Assembly: GCA_963681505.1 (NCBI GenBank)
Contig: OY811973.1
Span: 10,264,559 to 10,328,558 of the forward strand
Source: Eunapius fragilis
Taxonomy: Eukaryota; Porifera; Demospongiae; Spongillida; Spongillidae
Direction: 5' to 3'
DNA: 64,000 nucleotides
Both the position numbers and the translations under genes were made by a program. Below the pieces are notes generated by a model that saw nothing but the letters and a program-made list of their open reading frames with translations, was not told the origin of the DNA and did not search any database. Below are positions 23,443-34,100 of this stretch, piece after piece (position 1 is the first letter of the stretch; every line of letters starts with the position of its first letter).

Positions 23443-24867
23443 ATGGGACTAGGTACGTCTCGTATCCAACAACAACCCGACTATGACAGCTTCCTCATCA
23501 TCAGCAATCCGGCGGAAAAGGTAGAGTTTGACACCTCTCAATCCTTCATGGTAAGCTTTGCCATCAACTATCAGAGCCACGAGCGGTTTAGAGCCAGGAC
23601 ACTGGGTCGATCCGTCGTGAACGATGCCAAACTCGTCTCGAATACCTTCGTACAAATCGGGGTTGTGCCGCCTAACAACGCAACGGTCCACGTAGCCGCA
23701 GAGGAACCGATCGACTGCACCTTCGAAGGCATGAAGCGGCGATTTGTGGACAAGGCGAAGTCCGTAAGGGCAGAAGGCGTGTTCCTTTTTCATTTCTCCG
23801 GCCATGGAATACGAATGGGAGACGACCAGTGGGGACTGGCACCTTCGGATTTCAACTACACCGAAACAACCTACGTCACAGCTAGGGTACTGAACGACTG
23901 GTTGACGGAAGCCGACTGCAAAGCCAAACATGTCCTCTTCACGTTGGACTGCTGCTATGCCGGGGGTGTGGCCGACGCTCTAACGACCGGCATATCACAC
24001 CGGAGCCTGTTTGTCGTGAGCGCTTGTACCGCGAACGAATCGTCCTATGTCGTTGGTACACTCGGAAATTCCGTCTTCAGCTATTGCCTAGCCAAAGCAA
24101 TGAGTAAGGAACCTCGGGAACCCAGAAGTCTGCCCTTGCACAATATCCTCACCGAGTGCCGTACATGCAGCAAAGCTCTTTCGTCACTTCTGGTGAAATA
24201 CAACACACCCGGAAGCTTTTCAAGTTGCCAAATTGACCCGGAGATCGCGTTTGCCGATTGCGACGAAACGGACGGTCCCTCCGACTTCGGCCGTTGTCTC
24301 TACGTTACAAAGCATTACGATTTCGATGCTGGTGTACTTCCTTTGCACGAGGAAACCAAAAAATGGCTTAGTAGCATCATCGAATCACTTACCCTGCTTC
24401 ACGACAGGGGTCTGCTTACAGGAAAGGTACTGATCACAGCTGTATGCTCCATCATGATGAGCATTGCGTCTATTCAACTGGCCTTTCAGCCGGATACGGT
24501 ATCTCACCCTAATACCTTCATCACTGCATTTCTGAATATGGCTTCGCTATTCGACCTTCATTGCCCGGGGATAGATATTACTATCGTTCACTTCGAACTT
24601 GGATGGGGGTTTTATGACTATGTGCTGGAAAAGAACGCCATTGACCGTACGCACATAAAGGTATTGCGCAACGCAATATTGAGGGAGAACAGAATGGCGG
24701 ACGACGATGAATGCGACGGCAGTAAGGTTGGTTTGCATCAGTGGCGGTGTGGCTGGTGCATGGCAAACCCGCGTACGTTCATATACTTGTCAGTGTTCTC
24801 TAGTTTACTGATGATTATGCGGAGAACTACAGCCACACCGCCATGCACTGGTTTGCATATAACTTGA
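23443..24867 (+). CDS. Caspase-like cysteine protease (peptidase C14 fold)
   Basis: A 474-codon open frame from a Kozak-like ATG. Residues ~25-200 form a C14/caspase-like domain: HFSGHG holds the putative catalytic His (about 121), LDCCYAGG the putative nucleophile Cys (about 171), and VVSACTANE follows. The remaining ~230 residues form a conserved helical region (KKWLSSIIE...SIASIQLAFQP...NTFITAFLN) shared with the two other copies in this window; I do not recognise it as a named domain. Both dyad residues are present, so it could be active. A DCC motif resembles metacaspase/paracaspase-type C14 proteins more than the QACxG pentapeptide of classical caspases. The last 40 codons before LHIT come from an in-frame MITE. 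A donor-like GTAAGG at 24722 could instead splice before the MITE. Cellular role (cell death or immunity) is inferred from the family. Confidence 0.88.
   Translation: MGLGTSRIQQQPDYDSFLIISNPAEKVEFDTSQSFMVSFAINYQSHERFRARTLGRSVVNDAKLVSNTFVQIGVVPPNNATVHVAAEEPIDCTFEGMKRRFVDKAKSVRAEGVFLFHFSGHGIRMGDDQWGLAPSDFNYTETTYVTARVLNDWLTEADCKAKHVLFTLDCCYAGGVADALTTGISHRSLFVVSACTANESSYVVGTLGNSVFSYCLAKAMSKEPREPRSLPLHNILTECRTCSKALSSLLVKYNTPGSFSSCQIDPEIAFADCDETDGPSDFGRCLYVTKHYDFDAGVLPLHEETKKWLSSIIESLTLLHDRGLLTGKVLITAVCSIMMSIASIQLAFQPDTVSHPNTFITAFLNMASLFDLHCPGIDITIVHFELGWGFYDYVLEKNAIDRTHIKVLRNAILRENRMADDDECDGSKVGLHQWRCGWCMANPRTFIYLSVFSSLLMIMRRTTATPPCTGLHIT
24739..24850. mobile_element. 112-bp hAT-like MITE inserted in the caspase-like C-terminus
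   Basis: The ends are CAGTGGCGGTGTGGCTG and CAGCCACACCGCCATGCACTG (inverted, with a 4-base indel). The exact 8-base duplication GTTTGCAT flanks it (24731-24738, 24851-24858). Insert plus duplication is 120 bases, so it adds 40 codons without shifting frame and contains no stop. The original ending GLHIT-stop is kept. Confidence 0.88.
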
Positions 24868-27800
24868 TTCACTCACGCATGTTTATTCTCATGCATATAA
24901 TTTAACTAGCCCGAATCGCTCGCCAATCGTCTTATTTTAAGACGCTTTACTGAGTGTTCCTTACATATAAGAACGATGTTGAAGTGCAAAAACTATAGCT
25001 GCAACGGCTTCACCGGTAGCTAGAATTATCATTGATCGATAGTAGAATGTGTCACATGACTAAAGTGATTGTATCAAAGACATCTGTCGAATCTTTTAAG
25101 GAAATCGAAGGCGCGACATTTGTATGGCAAAGCAATACCATAGAATCATATATTTCTTGTACTGCAAGTTGAAAACGGCAATGCCATTGGTGCAGAGTGT
25201 GCTTGCTTACTGAGGTCGAGATGAGACAATGAAATATTTTGAAATTCTTTCAAACCATGACAAAACCTTAATTGCTGATGTTATAAACCACATGCCTGAT
25301 TTCCACAAAAAATGCTCAATCATTTAACTTTCTGTTTATAGCAATTTTCGTTCACAATTCTGTCAATATGAGGCGTCAAAGCTATTGTTAAAAGAAGACC
25401 GATTCTATCGCTAAAATAAGTGGGCAAATTGTTTAAATCAATATAAACTAGATGTTATTGATATATATAATTTATATAATCAATGTTGAAAGAAAAAGGA
25501 ATGACCTCTGTACAAAAAATGAAACAAGCTGTTCTTAGTTACTCCTCTTCATGGCAAAATAGTTCGAAAATAGCACGTCCTTAATTAAGGACGCTAACAG
25601 CGCTTAAATAAGGATGACGAGCTGGAGATTAAATATTATATAATACAACACAGACGAAAAGAAAAATCTGTTTAATTGATAGAGTGAATTTCTATACTGA
25701 TTAAAACTAATACGTATACCATGTTTTATCCCTTTGTTTTATCCCTTTCCACACGCAAATAACAGGTGTTTGCGATTGAAGTATGGATACCTCTGTGAAA
25801 TGTCAAGTTCTCAGTCCAGTTACTGTATCCAGCATTTAAATTGATGAACTCCATGCAGCATACTACAATATGGGTGCATTCTAATTGTTCTATTTCACTT
25901 TTGAGTTAGAAGGGATGTTATATAACAAATACCATTGGAGAATTATAATGTTGTCCATTTCACGGGGGGGGGGGGAAATCTTGAATCTGCTAATTCAATT
26001 GATGTGCGGAATATATGCATAGTCAACCGAAGCCAGGCCATAGTTTCCATTACATGAAAAAATATTAATTATTCTTGAAAGGGAAATAAAATAGGTTACA
26101 TATGTGGAGTACAATCTATTATACACTAAGCTATTGAATTTTTGAATTGAACTCTTTAAGTATTGCAATAAAGCATAATGACATGAATATACACAAGAAA
26201 TGTAACTATGAGGTGAGGTTGTTATTGTCCCCATGTGGAAGCTAACTATTGATATGATCTGCTTGTTACCATTTATAGTGCTCGTGTTCCATGATAAACC
26301 TGGTTACTAGTGCTTAACCATTTATATGGCATAAATAATATAATGATAACCAGTACTTGCATCTGATGGTTAGATGTATACGTGTGCATGATATGTCTGT
26401 ATGGATGCATAGCAACTCATTGCAGCATATTAAATGCCACTTTGATAGGCACTCATGTGAATCTTAGTCACCTACCCTAATAACCCTCTTCCGCCTTCCA
26501 CATTTCACCGCCGTGTCCATCAACAGTGTCAGGATCAAGGATGGTGCTGGCTTGAGCTGTATTGGTGATTCCATGATGTAGCGCAGGCACATCACCTCAT
26601 GCACTGCATGCTGTTGACCACTGGGTTAAACAATGGGTGCGAACTGGGGGTAGTGCTCTGTATTGAAGCTCTAGAAGTTGACACAGTGTATTTAAGCACA
26701 GAGGAGATTTCAAATACCATTGTTTGGCAGGGATGCTTGTGTTTGAAAGTGTCTGATGATATAATGAGTATAGCACTTGTGATATTACTGAAACAATTCT
26801 AGAAGAGTTTGTTTTTGCTTGAAGACCTACTGTAGGAGTTGGATTATTTTTTAGGTGGCGATATGAGATTGCAGATCTGGATGAAGATATGTAATGTTCT
26901 GAAGGTGTTGAGGAGCTCAGAAACATTGCATTCCCAGCAGTGTGTCTTCCACTTATAAGGAATTGTACTGTGAGTGTTGGAATTGTGCTAGATTGTTTCG
27001 ACCCATGAATTGTTTTGCATCGATAACAAAATTTGAGTGGGTGAATGTTGGCAACATCATTGTGAGTATCAAGACCAAATGTAGAGTGTACATCTGTTAA
27101 AAATTAAACCCTGCATTGAGAGGATTTTGGAATAGAAAACCCAAAAATGTTGCAATATCTCCACATTAGAATAAGATGCAAAATTACATTTTTAGAATCT
27201 TGCAGCATGTATTTATGCATCACATCATATGACAACAACAATATCTTTTTTGTGTTTTTAGAAAAAAAACCAAAAAGCTAGTCTTTAAGTGGCTATAATT
27301 ATGTGACTGAAAACCAGTTAAAGCGTCAACATTTTTTTACAACTACACCACCCTGGTGTCCATCCTTGATAATACAATTTGAGGTAAGTGCCCCCAGCGG
27401 TTATGGAGATTGGTTACTGATCATCGTATTTGGAGGTCTGTTGGGACTACGGCCGCAAAAATTCGACTTACATGTAAGCTCCACTTTTTATATAATTAGG
27501 TGACATATTGCATAATGCTTGCAGTTTTTATGTGCCAATTTTTATGCTTCAATTCCTTAGTTATCGGTTATTTCATTGATGCCAATGTATAAAAACCGGC
27601 TCTATCTTAAGGGATTCTGTTCGATATTCCGTATACGCATTGCAATTCTCGTCCTCTCTGACGTCAACACAATGAGATTATTTTGGTGGTTGCTGCAGTA
27701 ACGGGTGTGTTCTTACTCTTGAATTGGGTCCATCCACGTCTGGTTACTGGTACTTTTCAATGAGAACCTAACGGCCGACCTGAAGGTACCCGTAAAGGCC

Positions 27801-29400
27801 GCGAGGTTTCGGTTACATTGCAGACCGACCATCGCTATTGCAGCACGAAGAGCGCCGGCGCGCTCCAGCTAAACTGCAGCAAAATGAGCTGGAAATCACC
27901 CTGTACGATAAAACAAAAACAATTTTGGCGAATATTCTAACTGATGCATAAAAATAATAAATCAAATTTTGGCATCTAAAAACATCAGATTTTCCCTACT
28001 TCGCTCCCTAATGACTTTGTCTTGCGAATACACCATATTTGACTTGAATTTTACGTTTTATATTAATAAAGGTTCGGTTCAGTTGATTTGTTGAGCCGTT
28101 TTTTCTAATGTACGCGAGGTCAATGGGTTGCATCATGAAAAAACATGAAACATCTGTTCTCTGCTCACAAGAGAAACCTTGAGCCAATACATCAAACAAC
28201 TATTTTATGCTTTTAAACCTTAGGGAATGCTTATTATTGATTTTTTTGTATTTTCTAAAGGCATCTAGAGTTCAATTTCAAGGGGACGCGATTTCTTCAT
28301 ATGACTTTCATTACATGGTGATGCTCCATTCACACTGCATTTGCGGTAGGGTGTACGAAACAAACAAATGATACTTCAAAAGTGAACGGTCTTGGTTTAG
28401 TAATTACATCATTCAAAGGATACAGCCGGTATTTCTTTATGTAAATAATACATGGAGTGCACATACTACAAATATTTAACCTATGAAACACAAGAGGCAA
28501 ATCATAGAGGGTGGCCTAAACTAAGTTATGGTTGATATTGCCATATACATCATCCGTGTCAAAATTATTATTGTCTCGAATCAAAGAGGATGTTATTTAT
28601 TATCCAGGGGAAAAGAATGTGGCGTGTTAATTACTTTGTTTGTTTAAATATGTGTACGTACGTTGTTTTATACATGTATAAATTTCCCCTGTATCAGTGT
28701 GCGCGCTGCGGACGCAGGGTAAACCAATACTGCATGTGAACTTTGCGCTGCTGAGATGCTGTGTGTGTAAAAGGCGGATCTACCACGTGACTTGTGTCTG
28801 TTTTTAGAAAGCAATAAACATGCTAATCTTTAGGTGCCTATTCATGTGACTGGAGAGCAAACCGATTACAGTTAAGGCCTCAATTTTTTAAAAAAGTACA
28901 ACACCCAGGCCAGGCGTGGCGAAGTCTCCATTGCTTCTGTCCACCAAGCACTATGCACACCCCCCAAAGATGTGACCCACCCCATGCAGTTCCATGCATG
29001 CATCATCATTTTGTAGATAATTTCTTTGCAGCTGCTGCTAGTCCCATTCCAAGCAAAGTATCGGAGATAAGCAGTGAACATGACGTCACAGACAGGTCAA
29101 AGGCCGGTTACATTCTGCTAGTCCCGGCCCCAGACCAGTTAGCAGTCGATGGATTACATCACCTCTTCAGCAGTGATGTAATCCATCCTTTGCTGGGTCG
29201 AGACTATCTGATCGGCTCCATAACTGTTGGGCGCACATGTTCCTCAAATTGTTATCAGAAATGGACACCTGTCTCGAGCTCTTGCACAACCAGCTCCAAC
29301 AAGTTAAGTTTAAAGCATAGAGGAAGGGGATGATTGAATTGTGGATCCAATAGTTGAAGTAATACAACAAGTTTACATGCACATGTAATTATTATTTGTT
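24868..29400. other. Long non-coding stretch
   Basis: About 4.5 kb with only short open frames and no recognisable domain. Degraded, mutually similar blocks near 27.25-27.4 and 28.8-28.95 kb (CATGTGACTG / TATGTGACTG with ACACCACCC / ACAACACCC) hint at an old repeat. A short perfect hairpin (GGATTACATCAC, 10-base loop, GTGATGTAATCC) lies at about 29149-29182. A poly-G run is at about 25965. Confidence 0.4.
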
Positions 29401-29439
29401 GTGATGCGCCATAATCATTTGTGGTATGTAATTCTTTGC

Positions 29440-29890
29440 CACTGTGCTCACCTGGAAGTCAAAGGTGGAGGTTGGTTGCCGATTAGCACCTGATTGTTGG
29501 CAAACTCGACCAGCTTATGTGTTGGTAGCGGACTGGGAGAGAGGAAGGCCAGCTGCATGGGATGTCACTGTAACCTCACCACTCACCCTAACTGTGTTGA
29601 ATGAGGCAGGAATGGCTGCGTTACTGGTATACTGCTACTGAGCAGTGTTAGCACATTACTAATGAGCCAAACTGCCAGGATTGGGTGAAATGATCCCCTG
29701 GCTGTCGAGAAGTATGGTAACTGGGGCAGAGAAGCACACACCACTTGGCTTGCTATCAGTGTTTCCATGCCAAATAGTAGGGTCACTGCTGACCTTTATG
29801 GCAGAGATAGTCTGGTGCTGTCTCAATCCCTAGCAAGAAGTCTACCCCAATCATTATGCTTTGGGAACTTTAGTTATGTTTAATAGTACT
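29440..29890 (+). pseudogene. Fragment of retroelement-like ORF (DVTVTSPL family)
   Basis: The plus strand encodes CWQTRPAYVLVADWERGRPA, then AAWDVTVTSPL, and after a frame change AVEKYGNWGREAHTTWLA. This matches, in order, the minus-strand ORF at 62.0-62.5 kb (RPADVLVPDW, AAFDITITSPL, AVESYGCWDTEA). It is therefore a second, frameshifted copy of the same family. From memory, such C-terminal segments accompany reverse-transcriptase or nuclease-type transposon proteins in many invertebrates; this was not verified. Confidence 0.6.
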
Positions 29891-30049
29891 ATGTAAGTTA
29901 GGTATATATGGATTTATAGTGAATGGTGCAATATCTCGTTGCATGTTGTAATTATTATTTTATGAACGAGGCAGAGAACAGGGACCTAACGAATATTTTT
30001 TCATGTTTCAATTAATTTCATATCATAAGAGACACTTACATCCTCTACA

Positions 30050-31190
30050 ACGTCTTCATTGCACACTGGAAATTTTTTAAGTTTGTCCATCAAGGACCAG
30101 TTTGTCCATCATGAAAATCAGTGACTGGAATTATTAATTACGTGTGCATTTTTTTTTAAATTGCCAAGTGTCAACTTCGATGCTCCTTCCTGGTAAATTT
30201 TATGCGCTACGTCCTATTTCACTGCTCTTATATTATAAATGGCTTAACAAGTTATACAGCATTGCTAGTACCTTATATTGTAGACTTGTTCCACCTCGCC
30301 TGTGACCGATGGGTGCAGTCTGCAGTGCATGGCCGGCTAACAGCCCCCTCATCGAACAAGCATTACAAGGTTGCTAATTCTGACATGTGAATATGATACG
30401 CTATCGACGTCATATATATTGCATCATAACATAATGCTGAATAGACAAGGGCATAAAGACGATAAGATGGCAACGGCGCATGTAGTCGAGCAGGTTAGTA
30501 TTGTACTGACAAATTAAAAGCAGTTCTAGTGCTTGCCCATAGACCAGTTAGGAACGAGGGCGAGAGTGGGCTATCATGATGGTCATAGGTCAAGACAGGG
30601 GAGGTGCGGATTGGACGCGGGCTTAAAATCAGTCTTACCTTGCTCTCCTGACATCAAAGACATCGTTGTTATTTTTTTCCCAGAGTGGGGTTAAATGCCC
30701 ATCCATTTGATTCAGAAAAAAGTTCGTGAAAGGGGTATTCCCAGGTGGAAACCCAGTATGAATACGAGCTTTGAAAATGAATTTGTTTTATTGCTATATT
30801 TCCGGTTGTTGGAATTCTTTGTGCATGCACGCGTGCATTATTGTGCTTTAAAATGTATAATGGGTCTTGGCAGCGAAAAGGGACCCTGCGCATATTATAA
30901 AATTTCCCAGGAAGGAACTTCAAAGTTGACGAGTGCAATTAAAATGTACTACGCGTAATTAAAAATTCAGTCCACGATCCCATTCATATGGGATCGTGGC
31001 AGCGAAAAGGGACCTAGCTCATATTATAAAAGGCATTTATGCAATCTACAACTTCTTTCTTATGCACTGGAACTTAGTCTATCCATCATGGAGTTATAGT
31101 GGCCTGAATTTTTATTTATGCGTACATTTGAATGGCAAATTGATGCTCCTTCCTGGAAATTTTTTATAATATGCGCTAGGTCCCTTTTTA
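30050..31190. repeat. Dispersed repeat with inverted copies
   Basis: A motif CTCCTTCCTGGAAATTTT followed by ATAATATGCGCTAGGTCCC occurs at 30182-30220 and 31143-31185 (plus) and, inverted, at about 30880-30920 and 31000-31045. The companion block ACTTCTTTCTTATGCACTGG appears at 31050-31070 and, diverged, at 30050-30075 and 35575-35600. It looks like a foldback repeat family occupying the first intron of the Kelch-Death gene. Confidence 0.6.
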
Positions 31191-34100
31191 CTCAACTGTC
31201 ATGACCTCATATTCATGATAATACACCAACTAACCTTTCTACCGCAACTACCGTTCTCAATACTTTAAATATTATTCATTCATTCAACGCTTCTGTCTCA
31301 AATGCATTTTATTATTTCCTTAGGTAAATCCAGTGCTTAATTTTAAGGAATGCCCTAAATTGCCAAAGGAATGCACAGGCAGGCATAATGGTGCAAGATT
31401 CAGGCAAAGCCTCCTTTGTGACAACCACAGACAAGTTGACATGTGGAGCCGAGGCATTGCAGAGATGAAGGAGGGACCAGTGTGGGCAGGGAGCGCAGGA
31501 ACATACAGGTTGGAGAAGGCCAGCTGGGTGAAGATATGTGAAGGGGTTGCATGGGGCAGCACACTTGCAGCCATGGATGGGAAAGTGATCTCCTTTGGTG
31601 GTGCACACGACCGCCAGTACAGTAACAGTGTGAAGGAGCTCGATGAGGGCAAGATGAAGTGGAGTGCCATTTCATCCATGATTGTCGCCTGCCATGACCC
31701 CTGTGTGGCAAGCATCAGTTGTGGTCAACTTGTGGTGATGGGAGGAATGGGCCTGGGAGGCATCGCATTGGATGTTGTCCAGGTGTTCAACTTTAAGGAG
31801 CGGAAATGGCAGCGTGGGCAATCGTTACCAGTTGCCTGTTGGGGAGCATCGTGTGTGGTCCATAAGGATACAGTTATTATTGCTGGAGGGACGGGAATGG
31901 CCACCTCTGTGTGGTGTGCTAAGATCATTCAACTGGTAAGTGCCCCTGAGATTGCGGAAGATTGTGTGTGTGCATGTGTGTGCATGTGTGAATCACGTTT
32001 TGTAAAAAAAAATTTTTAACCGGTAAATCATTATTATTGAAAGGATTAAATGCACATAGACTACACATAACACCACTAAACTACAGCTATAACACTAACG
32101 TTACTATCATAAGTCCTAAATAATGTCCTTAAACGCAGATGATGGCAGGTATGATCGCATCAGAATAGCTCCAGCATTGGCCCGTACCAAAATCATGCTG
32201 AGACGACCATAAAATATTAGCTATATTATGTAAATGCTCGAATATTTACGGAGAGTTGTAAACTTTAAATCTCAAACTTGGAAACTGGGTGCCTTTCCCC
32301 TGAGATTTCTGACAAAAATTCCAAACAGAACATATATAAAATTAATGTGGATATGTAACATTTGAATAAGGATAAGATGAATGCAAAGCAACTGAATCAG
32401 GGATTATTTTTTAGTTGGCCCATTCATCTAATCAATTGAGCCGTATACATATGTGAATGAATCTGTTTATTGTACTCCCATTGCCGCCAACATTCCACAT
32501 GCATACCGGGCAGCTGGAATGCTGCAATGACACAGGCAGTGCCTGTCCCTCATGGACCCAGTTGCCAGACCTTCCATATCACTATTCAACTCTCTGTGTG
32601 GTTGATGATGTCCTGGTAGCTATTGGAGGGAAGTACAGTGAAGGGTGCTCATCTATGAAGACTTCTTCACTATATGCTTTTAATGGACAACGGTGGCAGC
32701 ATGCTGGGGAAATGCGACTGAAGGCTTATTGGGTTGATGCGGTGGGTCTCTGTCATGGAGAGATGCTTGTGATTGATGGATGCACCCTTGCTGTTACAAA
32801 GTGTGAGGTGGAAGGTTAGTAAGCAGTATTAATCCCTTTGGACTGCTATTTGATGTTTTTCTACTACTGGGACAGCAATTGCCAAATTGAAGACTCAGGT
32901 GGGACATTACCTTGATTACCTATATGATTTTCTATTGTTGCACTCTTACCATAGCTAACAGCTATGGAAATCAGTATGAAAGAGAAAGATGATCAAATAG
33001 AGAAACAGCAATACATGTGAGTCAACATATAGTTACGTAGATGTGAAAGCAAAGTAGGTGGGAAGTACATGTATAACTATGTGTGTCCCATTGTCTAGTA
33101 TATCACAGAAGGACAATGAACTTATTGAAGTCAAAAAGAAATTCGAAGAACTCACCAAAGAAGTTAGTTATATTAGTTATATACTAAAGGAATAAAGAGC
33201 TGAAACTTCTACAATGCCATTTGTTTTTTTTTCTTGTAATGCACCGGTGGACGTGTTTTGAGTGCAAGCAACAAGGAGAAATACTTGTATTATGAGAAAT
33301 AGCATTTGTATGAAGGATACGACCGTAAATAGTTTCCCGTAATAACTAATAATGACTTACGCATTTTGGGCAAAGGATGAATATCCATTTTGTTGTTTAG
33401 AAGAAACAATGTGAAGCTCTGATACATAAGAAAGACAGTGAGCTAAATGAGATCAGAATGAAGAATGAAAAGCTTCAAACACAGGTTTATGGCCTCAAAA
33501 TCGCCAATAGACCTTGATTTGCTGCACTTTTTATTTTACAGGCACAGCCTAATGCACAATTATTGGACAGGTGTAAGAAGTATGAAAATGACGAAAAAGC
33601 TATCAGAGCGGAGAATCAGAAGAGGTATTTTAATACTTACTGTAGCGTATTTGCATAAAGCTTTTATTCATGTCAGAGGTGCGACATGGGTGATGATTGT
33701 CTTTATGCTGAACTCTTTTTTAATGAGAATAGAATTATTGAATCACTTATTTTAGCTGCAATTATTCACTATTACCCTCTAAAAGCCAAAGGAACATGGA
33801 TCAATACATATACTATCTTATGATTGCATAGGGAAAAAATAAAGACATTTCAATGTTGCATCAACCATTCTTCTGCGTCATTGCTACAATTAGACATACT
33901 AAGGCTTTAACAGTTATTTTATGAGTAGAGCAATGCATGTATATAAGGGAATCACGATGGTGCAAAATATCTTTGCAATTATGGGGTAGTAACCCAAGAA
34001 GAGAAAGACCATATGACCCTCTTCCCAATCATAGTGGCCTCCTTCAGCTAGCTGTTCTACTTTATCTCTTTAACTAAGACAAAAACGATGAATTATTATT

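Noticed and set aside
26597-26926. 109-codon minus-strand ORF
   Set aside because: Low-complexity Ser-rich composition without motif or splice context; considered chance.
31312-31715. Minus-strand open frames opposite the Kelch exon
   Set aside because: They are shadows of the plus-strand coding exon, with no independent motif.
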